Shown piece after piece: positions 29,074 to 37,215 of a stretch of DNA of 49,912 nucleotides. The stretch comes from Bacteroidota bacterium (lineage in GTDB: Bacteria > Bacteroidota > Bacteroidia > UBA8524). How positions within the stretch are numbered: position 1 is the stretch's first letter; the number at the start of each line of letters is the position of its first letter. Location of the stretch: positions 1-49,912 of the forward strand of contig DQHT01000135.1 in assembly GCA_003531115.1 (NCBI GenBank), written 5' to 3'. Both the position numbers and the translations under genes were made by a program. The notes beneath the pieces were generated by a model. That model worked only from the letters and a program-made list of their open reading frames with translations, was not told the origin of the DNA and searched no databases.

Positions 29074-31767
29074 TCAATAATTTAATACCGGCCTTAACCA
29101 TTTTTCTACCCATTCGATGCTTTCTCCTTTTCGGCGGGCATAATCGATCACCTGGTCTTTATCGATCTTACCCAAACCGAAATATTTGCTTTCAGGATGA
29201 GCGATATAAAAGCCGCTTACTGATGAGGCCGGCATCATGGCCATACTTTCGGTCAGCTGCATATCCGCATTTTCTTCAGCCTTGAGCAGGTTGAATAATT
29301 TCCTCTTTTCGGTATGATCCGGACAAGCCGGATAGCCCGGTGCCGGACGAATTCCCTGGTATTTTTCCTGAACCAGGGCGTCGTTGTCGAGGTGTTCGTT
29401 TGCTGCATAGCCCCACCATTCTTTCCGAACCTGCTCATGCATACATTCTGCAAAGGATTCAGCCAGGCGGTCGGCAAGTGCTTTGGCCATGATGGATTTG
29501 TAATCGTCGAGATCAGCATCATACTTCGCCACCAACTCATCCACCCGCAAACCGGTGGTTACGGCAAAGGCGCCGAAATAATCTTTTACTCCCGATTCAA
29601 CAGGAGCCACATAATCCGCCAGGCAATGGTTGGCAAGTCCGGCTCCTTTTTCATTTTGCTGGCGTAAAAAGAGAAAACGCTCAATTTCACGGTGGCGGGT
29701 ATCGTCTTCATAAAGAATGACATCGTCGCCATCGCTGTTTGCGGGGAAAAGTCCGATTACCGCGTTGGCTGTGAACAGGCGCCTTCCCACGATCTCATCG
29801 AGCATGGAATTGGCGTCATTAAACAGTCGGGTGGCTTCTTCTCCCACAATTTCATCCTTTAATATGGCCGGATAACGACCTGCCAATTCCCAGGATAAAA
29901 AGAAGGGGGTCCAGTCGATATACTTGCGGATGATATCCAGAGGAAAATTCCTGAAAGCCTTGACACCAAGCACTTTCGGAGCAGGAATGGTATATTTGTT
30001 CCAGTCTATTTTTTGCCTGTTTTTTCGGGCATCAATGATGGATAAGAGATTTTTTTCGCGTTTTCGGGCCAGGTAGTCTTCCCTGAATTTTTTGTTCTCT
30101 TCTTTTACCTTGAGGGTATAAGGGGCTCTGAGCTCTTCACTAATCAGCGAACTGGCCACGGGTACCGATTTCGAGGCATCCAAAACATGGACTACTGCAC
30201 CCGAATATTCGGTATCCACTTTCACCGCTGTATGAATGCGTGAAGTGGTTGCGCCACCGATCATCAAGGGGATATTCATGCCTAAGCGCTCCATTTCACG
30301 GGCAACATGAACCATTTCATCCAGCGATGGCGTGATCAAACCGCTGAGTCCGATAACCTGCACCCCTTCCTGAACAGCGCGTTCAAGGATCTTTTCGGCG
30401 GGTACCATTACGCCCATGTCTATGATCTCAAAATTGTTGCAGGCCAGCACCACGCCGACGATGTTTTTGCCGATATCGTGCACATCTCCTTTCACCGTAG
30501 CCATCAATATCTTCCCGTTATTCTGGCTGGCATTCGGGTTTAGGCGTTTTTCCTCTTCCATATACGGAAGCAGGTAAGCCACTGCTTTTTTCATCACGCG
30601 GGCTGATTTTACCACCTGGGGCAGGAACATTTTTCCCGCACCGAAGAGGTCGCCCACTACATTCATTCCATCCATCAAAGGACCTTCGATCACGTGCAAA
30701 GGACGTTCAAAGGTAAGACGGGCTTCTTCGACGTCTTCTTCTACATAGTCGACAATACCTTTTATGAGGGCATGAGCCAGCCGGTCTTTTACTGTTCCTT
30801 CGCGCCAGGATAGATCAGCTATGCGCTCTTTGGATTTTCCCTTAAAGGTTTCAGCAAAATCGAGCAGGCGTTCTGTAGCATCATCGCGGCGATCCAGCAT
30901 GACATCTTCCACCATTTCGAGCAGGGTTTTATCGATCTCATCGTAAACCGCAAGTTGACTCGGGTTTACGATCCCCATGTCCATACCATGTTTAATGGCA
31001 TGATACAGGAAAACGGAATGCATAGCCTCCCGCACCGGGTCATTTCCCCGGAATGAAAATGACACGTTCGATACCCCGCCACTAACCTTGGCACCCGGGA
31101 GGTGTTCTTTGATCCAGTGCGTGGCGCGGAAGAAGTCGACGGCATTTTGACGGTGTTCTTCCATGCCTGTGGCAACAGGAAAAATATTCGGATCGAAGAT
31201 GATATCCCCCGGAGGGAAATGTACGATCTCTGTCAAAATTTTATAGGCCCGGGCACAAATCTCAATCCTTCGTTCGTAACTATCTGCTTGTCCTTCTTCA
31301 TCGAAGGCCATCACGATAACTGCCGCGCCGTAGCGTTTTACCTTTTTAGCCTGTTCGATAAACTCCTTTTCCCCCGCTTTCATGGAGATGGAGTTAACGA
31401 TGCCTTTTCCTTGTATACATTGCAATCCCGCCTCGATGATCTCCCATTTCGACGAGTCGATCATCACCGGCACCCGGGCAATATCCGGTTCAGCAGCGAT
31501 GAGGTTCAGGAATTTCACCATGGTTTCTTTCCCGTCGAGCATCCCTTCATCCATATTTATATCGATGATCTGCGCCCCGCCATTCACCTGCTCGCGGGCG
31601 ATCTCCACGGCATCATCAAAGCGCCCTTCCTGTATGCATTTCAGGAATTTCCGGCTGCCGGTTACGTTGGTTCGTTCGCCTATGTTGGTGAAGTTGGAAC
31701 CTTCATATATTACAAGCGGCTCGAGGCCGGATAGTTGTAAGGTATAGTCAGTATTTTGATCTTTCAT
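29074..31767 (-). CDS. metH: Methionine synthase, C-terminal part (folate, cobalamin and activation domains)
   Basis: An 897-residue protein with the pterin-binding domain ([16 protein letters not shown]..), the cobalamin-binding domain with [14 protein letters not shown] (cobalt-ligand His near residue 430), and the C-terminal reactivation domain with AdoMet-binding [15 protein letters not shown] near 810. It transfers the methyl group from methyltetrahydrofolate to homocysteine with the protein encoded at 32298-33317. I chose ATG 31767 because it overlaps the stop of the four-helix gene (ATGA); the frame continues upstream through the GACCATA array, giving a spurious MVHGLWSMV extension. 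The four-helix element separates it from its N-terminal partner. Confidence 0.95.
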   Translation of the reverse strand: MKDQNTDYTLQLSGLEPLVIYEGSNFTNIGERTNVTGSRKFLKCIQEGRFDDAVEIAREQVNGGAQIIDINMDEGMLDGKETMVKFLNLIAAEPDIARVPVMIDSSKWEIIEAGLQCIQGKGIVNSISMKAGEKEFIEQAKKVKRYGAAVIVMAFDEEGQADSYERRIEICARAYKILTEIVHFPPGDIIFDPNIFPVATGMEEHRQNAVDFFRATHWIKEHLPGAKVSGGVSNVSFSFRGNDPVREAMHSVFLYHAIKHGMDMGIVNPSQLAVYDEIDKTLLEMVEDVMLDRRDDATERLLDFAETFKGKSKERIADLSWREGTVKDRLAHALIKGIVDYVEEDVEEARLTFERPLHVIEGPLMDGMNVVGDLFGAGKMFLPQVVKSARVMKKAVAYLLPYMEEEKRLNPNASQNNGKILMATVKGDVHDIGKNIVGVVLACNNFEIIDMGVMVPAEKILERAVQEGVQVIGLSGLITPSLDEMVHVAREMERLGMNIPLMIGGATTSRIHTAVKVDTEYSGAVVHVLDASKSVPVASSLISEELRAPYTLKVKEENKKFREDYLARKREKNLLSIIDARKNRQKIDWNKYTIPAPKVLGVKAFRNFPLDIIRKYIDWTPFFLSWELAGRYPAILKDEIVGEEATRLFNDANSMLDEIVGRRLFTANAVIGLFPANSDGDDVILYEDDTRHREIERFLFLRQQNEKGAGLANHCLADYVAPVESGVKDYFGAFAVTTGLRVDELVAKYDADLDDYKSIMAKALADRLAESFAECMHEQVRKEWWGYAANEHLDNDALVQEKYQGIRPAPGYPACPDHTEKRKLFNLLKAEENADMQLTESMAMMPASSVSGFYIAHPESKYFGLGKIDKDQVIDYARRKGESIEWVEKWLRPVLNY

Positions 31768-32195
31768 AGTAAATTTGACCATAGACCATAGACCATGGAC
31801 CATAGCAGGATGCAAATGGTTAATATGGGTATGAGTCTTCTTGGAATTAGTTTATTTTTTAATGCTTGTGTTCTTTTAATTACCGTTTCTAAATCCAAAT
31901 AGATTTTAGAATTTTTAATGTCCTCCAGATAACCCCGCTTTTCAGCGATGTATAAACAGGATACAACTTCAATACTTGATCGAATAGACATAGATAAAAA
32001 TCGAGCGAATTCCCGATCACTTTGTCCTTGCGACCCTTCTGCAATATTCAATACTGCCGAATCAGCTGCCCTCCGGATTTGAGAAGAAAGCTGAAACATT
32101 TCATGCCTTGGAAAATGATTCGCAATTTTATTCACGTCATCACTAATATTCAGTGCCAATTTCCATACTTCCAGATTTTCAAATTTGAATGCCAT
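31764..32195 (-). CDS. Four-helix-bundle protein, 23S rRNA intervening-sequence family, copy A
   Basis: A 143-residue protein of the IVP/TIGR02436 family: [42 protein letters not shown] and [19 protein letters not shown] correspond to the helices. The last residues ([14 protein letters not shown]) are encoded by the heptamer array, so the tail is probably acquired and non-native. It overlaps metH-C by ATGA, which keeps the downstream gene translationally coupled. ATG 32195 (MAFKF..) fits the family start and lies 22 nt after a perfect -7 box; ATG 32216 touches that box. Biochemical function of the family is unknown. Confidence 0.85.
   Translation of the reverse strand: MAFKFENLEVWKLALNISDDVNKIANHFPRHEMFQLSSQIRRAADSAVLNIAEGSQGQSDREFARFLSMSIRSSIEVVSCLYIAEKRGYLEDIKNSKIYLDLETVIKRTQALKNKLIPRRLIPILTICILLWSMVYGLWSNLL
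31777..31805 (-). repeat. Heptamer array bounding copy A, left (inverted partner of 32284-32312)
   Basis: Four units of GACCATA/GACCATG. Read inward from each outer end, this array and the right one agree at 28 of 29 positions, including the order of A and G variants. Confidence 0.9.
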
Positions 32196-32217
32196 AGTTG
32201 TTAATTTTTGGTTCATT

Positions 32218-32264
32218 CAAACTTACCCCTTACATTTTTTCCGTGTGTCACAGTATTGTCAAAT
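32218..32264 (-). promoter_or_regulatory. Promoter with TGTCA direct-repeat motif, copy 2
   Basis: The -7 box (TAAGTTTG on the minus strand) occupies 32218-32225 and the motif GTGTCACAGTATTGTCAAAT occupies 32245-32264 on the plus strand. It matches the copy at 24893-24912 at 19 of 20 positions, with the same 34-nt spacing to the box. It drives the four-helix-bundle gene and possibly metH-C. Confidence 0.6.
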
Positions 32265-32283
32265 TTTGAACAATCTCCATAAG

Positions 32284-32312
32284 CCATGGTCCATGGTCTA
32301 TGGTCTATGGTC
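32284..32312 (+). repeat. Heptamer array bounding copy A, right
   Basis: Units CCATGGT, CCATGGT, CTATGGT, CTATGGT and C: the inverted copy of 31777-31805. The array supplies the last codons and the TAG stop of metH-N at 32298-32300. Confidence 0.9.
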
Positions 32313-33317
32313 TAAAGCCTCTTCCAGGACCCTAGGACTATAGTGCTCCGCAATCTCCGCCATCACCCGGATATGCTCCGGAGTTGTTCCGCAGCAACCA
32401 CCAAGGATATTTACCAAGCCTTCTTTCAGAAATTCTTCCACCTGTTTCCCCATAAATTCCGGGCTTTCGTCGTACTGTCCGAATTCGTTGGGCAAGCCGG
32501 CATTCGGGTAAACATGCACAAAGAAGGGCGCCTTTTGGTCGAGCACCTGCAAATAAGGCCGCATGGCAGCAGCACCCAGGGCACAATTCAATCCAATGCT
32601 CAGAAGAGGAATATGTTGAACGGAAATAAGGAAAGCTTCGGTGGTTTGTCCGGAGAGTGTCCTTCCGGAGGCATCGGTAATGGTACCCGAAACCATGATA
32701 GGCACTTCACGCACTCCTTCGTCGAACAGTTCCTGGATGCCGAACAGGGCCGCTTTGGCATTGAGCGTATCGATGATGGTTTCCAGTAATAATATATCTA
32801 CTCCCCCTTCGATCAGCGATTTTGCCTGGTCTTTAAATGCAGTGCGCAGCTCGTTGAAAGAGGTGGTTCGTTTTCCCGGGTCGTTAATATCCGGGGAGAT
32901 GGAGGCCGTTTTATTGGTAGGTCCCATGGAACCCGCCACATAACGCGGTTTGGATGGATCTTTTGCCGTCATTTCATCGGCTGCCTCGCAGGCTATTTTC
33001 GCCGAGAGGTAGTTGATGTCGTGCACCAGGTGCTGGCAACCATAATCTTCCTGGGCGATGGTGGTGCCGCTAAAGGTATTGGTTTCGAGGATATCGGCAC
33101 CCGCCTCCAGGTATTCGAGATGGATGGCTTTGATGATATCCGGCCGTGTGATCGACAGCAGGTCATTATTGCCTTTTAAAGGTTTGGGATGATTGGCAAG
33201 TGCTTCGTTGCGGAAGTCTTTTTCCTCCAGTTTGTATTTCTGGATCATGGTACCCATGGCACCATCGAGAATGAGGATACGTTTGCTGAGTAGTTCGCGG
33301 ATATCTGGCTTATTCAT
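32298..33317 (-). CDS. Methionine synthase, N-terminal homocysteine-binding part
   Basis: A 339-residue homocysteine S-methyltransferase domain. Zinc-binding Cys244 (GLNCALGA) and Cys308-Cys309 (LGGCCGTTPEH) bind and activate homocysteine; ILDGAMGTMIQ opens the barrel. It works with the protein encoded at 29074-31767; together they match one MetH chain, and a split MetH occurs in other Bacteroidota. The final residues LDHRP and the stop codon come from the heptamer array, so the original C-terminus was probably different. Expression is controlled by the SAM-I riboswitch 61 nt upstream. Confidence 0.93.
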   Translation of the reverse strand: MNKPDIRELLSKRILILDGAMGTMIQKYKLEEKDFRNEALANHPKPLKGNNDLLSITRPDIIKAIHLEYLEAGADILETNTFSGTTIAQEDYGCQHLVHDINYLSAKIACEAADEMTAKDPSKPRYVAGSMGPTNKTASISPDINDPGKRTTSFNELRTAFKDQAKSLIEGGVDILLLETIIDTLNAKAALFGIQELFDEGVREVPIMVSGTITDASGRTLSGQTTEAFLISVQHIPLLSIGLNCALGAAAMRPYLQVLDQKAPFFVHVYPNAGLPNEFGQYDESPEFMGKQVEEFLKEGLVNILGGCCGTTPEHIRVMAEIAEHYSPRVLEEALDHRP

Positions 33318-33378
33318 GTTTTGTTCCTTTCTTTTAGGGTAAACAATACTTAGCCAGAATTAGGATCGACATGCGAAA

Positions 33379-33503
33379 CTTATCTTCCCGAAAGAGCAAT
33401 TTCTTCCGGTAGGATTTAGCACCTGTTGGTTCTGGTCGTGGTGACCATTCCCAGGGGTTGCCAAGACATCTGCGGGCCTATTCCCTCCGTCTTTCTGGAT
33501 AAG
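33379..33503 (-). promoter_or_regulatory. SAM-I (S-box) riboswitch of the metH operon
   Basis: Read on the minus strand it begins CTTATCCAGAAAGACGGAGG, continues with GGCCCG, GATGTC and TTGGCAACC, then GGTGCTAAATCCTACC, and closes with GATAAG. CTTATC/GATAAG form P1, and the GAGGGA, GGCAACC and GGTGCTAA.TCC blocks are the conserved SAM-I core. It binds S-adenosylmethionine and lowers expression of methionine genes. I see no clear intrinsic terminator between it and the start at 33317, so control may be at translation; the leader contains AAAGAAAGGA 7 nt before the ATG. Confidence 0.93.
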
Positions 33504-33508
33504 TGGGG

Positions 33509-33516
33509 CAAAGATA
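33509..33516 (-). promoter_or_regulatory. -7 box of the metH riboswitch transcript
   Basis: TATCTTTG on the minus strand, a perfect TAnnTTTG. Riboswitch helix P1 begins 6 nt downstream, which calibrates the transcription start to within about 5 nt of the box. The -33 region is occupied by the KTTCAGT array. Confidence 0.7.
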
Positions 33517-33520
33517 TAGT

Positions 33521-33548
33521 TTTCAGTGTTCAGTTTTCAGTGTTCAGT
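33521..33548 (+). repeat. Heptamer array, KTTCAGT family (4 units)
   Basis: Units TTTCAGT, GTTCAGT, TTTCAGT and GTTCAGT, then a T run. It begins 5 nt upstream of the metH -7 box. Confidence 0.85.
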
Positions 33549-33593
33549 TTTTTTGAGGGGATTTGAAGGCGAAGGTCAGTTCGGGGAGTGGAA

Positions 33594-33635
33594 AGCGGGC
33601 CTGCGGCTGGAGCGGGGGGAGCGAGGGGAGCGAGG
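33594..33635. repeat. GAGCG-word repeat with GCC-TGC-GGC hairpin, copy 2
   Basis: Repeats of GGAGCG/GGAGCGAGG around a small hairpin (GCC 33599-33601, GGC 33605-33607). It is related to 45503-45543 and to the reverse complement of 10001-10050. Bases 33318-33827 contain no gene, only the riboswitch, promoter and repeats listed here. Confidence 0.6.
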
Positions 33636-33654
33636 AAGAATAGGAGCCCCATAG

Positions 33655-33722
33655 CCCGTCATGCTGAGCGCGTCTGCCGAAGCTTTTTCAGCGAAGGCGG
33701 AGCGGAGCCGAAGTAAGACGGG
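33655..33722. repeat. Dispersed CCCGTC/GACGGG inverted-end repeat, copy 2
   Basis: A 68-bp unit starting CCCGTCATGCTGAGCG and ending AAGTAAGACGGG, with an internal TGCCGAAGCTTTTTCAGCG segment that recurs, split, at 37986-38046. Confidence 0.7.
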
Positions 33723-33787
33723 CGGAGAAGAGTCCTAAGACTATTATGCAGGTACCATGCACTTGTGATGATTTATCCCAATTACCT

Positions 33788-33795
33788 TATGTTTG
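33788..33795 (+). promoter_or_regulatory. -7 box of the small exported-protein cluster
   Basis: TATGTTTG, a perfect TAnnTTTG, with TTG 22 nt upstream (33763-33765). It lies 32 nt before the first gene of the cluster at 33828. Confidence 0.5.
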
Positions 33796-33827
33796 GGGAA
33801 TAGCACTTTGCGATTGTAAAGTCAAAA

Positions 33828-34112
33828 ATGACAGCAACACAAAAATTCCTCGTCATCCTTTATACATTATCCGGGGCGGTTCTGGCTTTCCTATTCAACT
33901 ATTTAATTCTCGACAGCATTCTCATCCCTGACCCCTGCTATTACCATTCTCATGAGCCCGGCTTGCTGTTTCACCTATTCTACGACCTGCCATCAAGCGA
34001 AGGGTATCATCCGTTTCCAAGCGTATTTAATTTTATTTTTACATTGACGATTGGGGCTTTGTCGGGGTTGGCCTTTTCTAAATACCTCATTAGGAAGCAC
34101 AATGAAAAATGA
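33828..34112 (+). CDS. Small membrane protein, unknown function
   Basis: A 94-residue protein with two hydrophobic helices (FLVILYTLSGAVLAFLFNYL and FNFIFTLTIGALSGLAFSKYL) joined by a loop with Cys and several His (CYYHSHEPGLLFHLFY). No family recognised. The end overlaps the next lipoprotein gene by 11 bp, and a good promoter precedes it, which supports it as a real gene. Confidence 0.6.
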   Translation: MTATQKFLVILYTLSGAVLAFLFNYLILDSILIPDPCYYHSHEPGLLFHLFYDLPSSEGYHPFPSVFNFIFTLTIGALSGLAFSKYLIRKHNEK

Positions 34113-34653
34113 AATGCATACATCCAACCTCGTCATCATTTTTGCCCTTTTTGCTTGTACCAATCCAAAAGACAACACAGTCCGGCAGCCGACAACAAAA
34201 TCAGATGTAGTGTGTACTGATAAAGGCTGCGAAGGAATTTATAGCGGTCCTGAGTTTATTGAAGGTTCTGACATAGCCCATCAATTTTCAAATAAAATGT
34301 CGCTTGAAGTGGGTGATAAGCTGAAAGAGTTATACAAAAAGGGCAGCTATTCCAAAGTTGACTTCTCAAAAATTGACATGTCCACCGAAGGTATGGGAAG
34401 CGGCGAGGTGGTGTACAAACTGTCCATTCCTTTTGAGCCGGTTAAAGAGAAGTGCGACGCATTTACATCCTTTGATCATGTTGGTGGCTGGAATCATGCC
34501 CCGGCATTATCGGAGAGGAAAGCACAATTAGAACCAGTCGTTCTGGATAAAGATAGTCTGAATATTAGTGAATTAAAGCAGACCCCTGAGGGCTTGCAGG
34601 AGTATTGGATTCAATGGAAGAATGAAGATTTACAGGCTGAATGCAACGAATAA
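34102..34653 (+). CDS. Predicted lipoprotein, unknown function
   Basis: A 183-residue product starting MKNEMHTSNLVIIFALFACTN, where the Cys after LFA is a plausible lipidation site. A CTDKGCEG pair follows, then a mostly charged alpha-beta region (SNKMSLEVGDKLKELYKKGSYSKV..). I chose ATG 34102 for the lipoprotein signal; ATG 34051 would add 17 residues with no signal character. First lipoprotein gene of a run of small exported-protein genes. Confidence 0.65.
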   Translation: MKNEMHTSNLVIIFALFACTNPKDNTVRQPTTKSDVVCTDKGCEGIYSGPEFIEGSDIAHQFSNKMSLEVGDKLKELYKKGSYSKVDFSKIDMSTEGMGSGEVVYKLSIPFEPVKEKCDAFTSFDHVGGWNHAPALSERKAQLEPVVLDKDSLNISELKQTPEGLQEYWIQWKNEDLQAECNE

Positions 34654-34693
34654 GGACTGATAATATTTGGAAAAAGGAAAAGACAGGAGACTC

Positions 34694-34749
34694 GGTTCTG
34701 GGTTCTGGGTTCTGGGTTCTGGGTTCTGGGTTCTGGGTTCTGGGTTCTG
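34694..34749 (+). repeat. Perfect heptamer array GGTTCTG x 8
   Basis: Eight consecutive identical GGTTCTG units followed by a partial GGTTTTT. It is the longest and most uniform array in the window. The 231-bp gap 34654-34884 otherwise holds no gene or clear signal. Confidence 0.97.
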
Positions 34750-34884
34750 GGTTTTTTGGAACTTAAATTTTATTGTTGAGTCCTGAAAGAATGTCCTCTT
34801 AGCCCGGGAGCGAAACTTCTCTAGAAGATTCCCTATCTTCCCTATGTTGGCATCTGAAACTGAATTTCATTTTATGTTCATGTT

Positions 34885-35487
34885 ATGAAACTCCTTCTAA
34901 GCATTGTCTTCCTCCAAATATCAGGCGCCCTTTATAGTCAGGACTTTGTCTTCCACTATTCAGAAATTCCACTAGGTTCGAACAAATATTTTTCAATAAA
35001 AACACCACTCATTTCTATTGAAGACAGTTCCGTATACTGTCAGTTCTTGTATAGGGAGCATACCTTTAATATTGATTCATTAAGAGAAGTTGACATCAAT
35101 CAAAATCAGGAATCCGGGAATATGGTTGTTTTGCCAATAAAGTCCGAAGCTATTGATTCCATCAGGGCTTACCTTACTTCTGTATTGGGTAAGTCCTTCT
35201 ATTCCACCAACCCTAATGTGATGAGCGGAGGTTCGCAGCAGTTCTATTTTGCATTCAAAGGAAACTGCGTCTCTTATCAATTAACGAATACGCCCGATTC
35301 AATGATGATGAAAGTGATTCCAATCATTAACCAGTTGCTTCCTGACAGCTTCAAAATATACATCCCTTTCGAAAGTGGCTTTTCAGATTTGGAACCAATC
35401 ATTGAACCCTGCCCGGGCCCAATAGATTCAAGCGATTGGGACATTTATGGGAGGGATTATGATATTTTGAGAAGGAATAAGGATTAG
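34885..35487 (+). CDS. Exported protein of unknown function
   Basis: A 200-residue product with signal peptide MKLLLSIVFLQISGALYSQ. The mature part is beta-rich (FVFHYSEIPLGSNKYFSIK..) with a short C-terminal tail containing CPGPIDSSDW. No family recognised. Part of the 33.8-37.8 kb group of exported proteins, but separated from the previous gene by the GGTTCTG array, so it may have its own promoter. Confidence 0.65.
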   Translation: MKLLLSIVFLQISGALYSQDFVFHYSEIPLGSNKYFSIKTPLISIEDSSVYCQFLYREHTFNIDSLREVDINQNQESGNMVVLPIKSEAIDSIRAYLTSVLGKSFYSTNPNVMSGGSQQFYFAFKGNCVSYQLTNTPDSMMMKVIPIINQLLPDSFKIYIPFESGFSDLEPIIEPCPGPIDSSDWDIYGRDYDILRRNKD

Positions 35488-35502
35488 AAAGGATTAACAC
35501 AA

Positions 35503-36102
35503 ATGATACGCCATTTTATACATTCCATGCTCAAGCTCCTGATGTTAATGTTTATAGCCTGCAGTCAAGATAACGCGCATGTTAGTGTAGTCCAAACAGA
35601 CAATCTACAAACAAAAACCGACACCGGCCGGATCGAACATTACCGTGTCCCCTATTTCGTAGACGATATAAATAATGATCAGAAAGGCGACAGTGTTTAT
35701 GTGATTTACGACCGAAGAATACGCGCCGACAGCTCAATCGAAAAAGAATGTGTTTCAAAGAGTTGCGAGGTCACGTTAAAATTTACCGGGAATATTCCTG
35801 ATCTGGTCATCAGTCCGTCGCTGAGCATCAATGTTCAAAAGGCAGATGACCTGAATGGTGACAAGACAAACGAAATCATCTTGTTTTCGGAATGGGTTGA
35901 AGGCTGGTGGGGTTACATCTATGTATGGACCTATAAAAATGGCACCTGGGAAGAATTGGCAAGAACCAAAGCTTTCCTATCGGAAGACGAAGACTGGGAA
36001 GGACGGGTTATCAAAGAAAATGATGAATACTATTTACTCGGTGATGGTTGGGACAATGATACTGGCGTGACCGAAAGAAGTATCAGGGTAAAGATTGAAT
36101 AG
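35503..36102 (+). CDS. Predicted lipoprotein with Asp-rich repeat motifs
   Basis: A 199-residue product with lipoprotein signal ..LLMLMFIACSQ. Two Asp-rich turns, FVDDINNDQKGDSV and ADDLNGDKTNEII, resemble calcium-binding FG-GAP/VCBS-type repeats. The remainder is beta-rich (WGYIYVWTYKNGTWEEL). It begins 15 bp after the previous gene, so cotranscription is likely. Function unknown. Confidence 0.65.
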   Translation: MIRHFIHSMLKLLMLMFIACSQDNAHVSVVQTDNLQTKTDTGRIEHYRVPYFVDDINNDQKGDSVYVIYDRRIRADSSIEKECVSKSCEVTLKFTGNIPDLVISPSLSINVQKADDLNGDKTNEIILFSEWVEGWWGYIYVWTYKNGTWEELARTKAFLSEDEDWEGRVIKENDEYYLLGDGWDNDTGVTERSIRVKIE

Positions 36103-36129
36103 TAAGCAGCGTTTTGAGATGGAAAGCCT

Positions 36130-36171
36130 GCACCCTGGACCCTGTGCCTGTTGCCTGTTGCCTGCACCTTG
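36130..36171 (+). repeat. Heptamer-like array, CCCTG/GCCTG words
   Basis: CCTG (or CTTG) recurs with spacings 7, 7, 6, 7, 7, 7: CACCCTG, GACCCTG, TGCCTG, TTGCCTG, TTGCCTG, CACCTTG. It lies between two exported-protein genes. Confidence 0.75.
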
Positions 36172-36264
36172 ATGCCATAAAGGTTCCTGATTTTGAAAAC
36201 AAAGCGTATATTTATGGTAGGCATAAGCAGGTTTGTGGCAATTAAATCCGAGTCAAAAGACAAC

Positions 36265-37191
36265 ATGAATAGATATTCTATGATCAAATTATTTCTATTA
36301 GCTATTCTTTTATTACCAACACTCCTATCCGCACAGAATGACCCGCTAAATGAGGATTGGCTGCAAAAAGACAAGGCGAACTTCTTAAACATTATGGAGC
36401 TTGTTCTTTCAGAAAACAGCTCTATAGACGACTATAAAAAGAAGATTGAAAATCTCAACATCAGGAACAACCAAGATATCGGATTTGGTGCCAAAAGACA
36501 TGATTGGGTTCAGTATGGAGGATACATATCAACCTGGATAACTTTGTGCAGTTATAAGGACACTGTCTTCTATTGTAAGCTATTCGTAACCTCAAATGAT
36601 ATTGAAAAACTGGAAATTCTTGCACAGAGAGATTCATCCATACTCATGTTGCTTTCTCGATTCTGGAACAAAAGAAACTTCAACCCTGCGGGAGAATTGA
36701 ACGCGTCCCTGGAGTTCGAATACACGAACAAAGAAGTGTATTTCAGATTTAAGGAAAGTGTTAAAAATGAACTCGGAGAATTAGAGAATATAAGTGTGGA
36801 TTCAGGTTTGGCGGAAGACTATCAGATACTTCTTTTTCCTTCCGAAAATTACGATTTTGGCTATGCTTGTTATTATGCTGGCAATCCACCCTATGGGAGA
36901 ATTGCAATCGAAAACATTAAAGAAACAAACCCATACCTGATTAAAAATATCTTACGAGGGTATAATCCTGAAGGCCGGATTTATGCCCTAGAGGCTTTAC
37001 TCCAACTCGCTCAGGAGGAGCAATTGAAATTGACCAGTGAGGATATCGAAACTATTAAAAAAGTACTGACCCTCGATATCCCAATAGGCCGTTGTGAAGG
37101 GTGTATGGTTTCTTCGATACTGGCAAAAGATCTGTTCAGTGAAAAGGGTTACAGTAGCCTTTTAAAGAAATATGACATCGTACTGGAATAA
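36265..37191 (+). CDS. Exported protein of unknown function
   Basis: A 308-residue product; MNRYSMIKLFLLAILLLPTLLSAQ is the signal peptide. I chose ATG 36265 (36280 is also possible); the in-frame ATG at 36193 would place 24 residues before it. Residues ~230-290 contain a helical repeat-like segment (LIKNILRGYNPEGRIYALEALLQLAQEEQLKLT..DIETIKKVL) that resembles a HEAT-like repeat, and a GRCEGCM Cys pair near the end. No family recognised. Confidence 0.65.
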   Translation: MNRYSMIKLFLLAILLLPTLLSAQNDPLNEDWLQKDKANFLNIMELVLSENSSIDDYKKKIENLNIRNNQDIGFGAKRHDWVQYGGYISTWITLCSYKDTVFYCKLFVTSNDIEKLEILAQRDSSILMLLSRFWNKRNFNPAGELNASLEFEYTNKEVYFRFKESVKNELGELENISVDSGLAEDYQILLFPSENYDFGYACYYAGNPPYGRIAIENIKETNPYLIKNILRGYNPEGRIYALEALLQLAQEEQLKLTSEDIETIKKVLTLDIPIGRCEGCMVSSILAKDLFSEKGYSSLLKKYDIVLE

Positions 37192-37215
37192 GAAATGTTA
37201 AAACGCTCAGCACGA

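Larger units (their letters stand above)
31777..32312 (-). mobile_element. Putative heptamer-bounded four-helix-bundle cassette A within the metH operon
   Basis: A 536-bp unit containing only the four-helix-bundle gene and its promoter, bounded by near-perfect 29-bp inverted ends. It lies in host orientation between the genes for the two parts of methionine synthase. There is no transposase and no visible target duplication; mobility is inferred from the inverted ends and from the second, differently bounded cassette at 49134-49584. Confidence 0.5.

Noticed and set aside
31102..31734. 210-codon plus-strand frame opposite metH-C
   Set aside because: Antisense to conserved pterin-binding domain codons; no protein family.
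31777..32312. Inverted ends of cassette A as an artefact of the palindrome CCATGG
   Set aside because: A single palindromic word would not reproduce the same order of A and G variant units over 28 of 29 bases at both ends.
29074..33317. Split metH as a frameshifted or disrupted single gene
   Set aside because: Both parts have proper domain limits and a split MetH is known in Bacteroidota; only the cassette between them is unusual.
34694..34749. GGTTCTG repeats as a CRISPR array
   Set aside because: Units are 7 bases and contiguous with no spacers.
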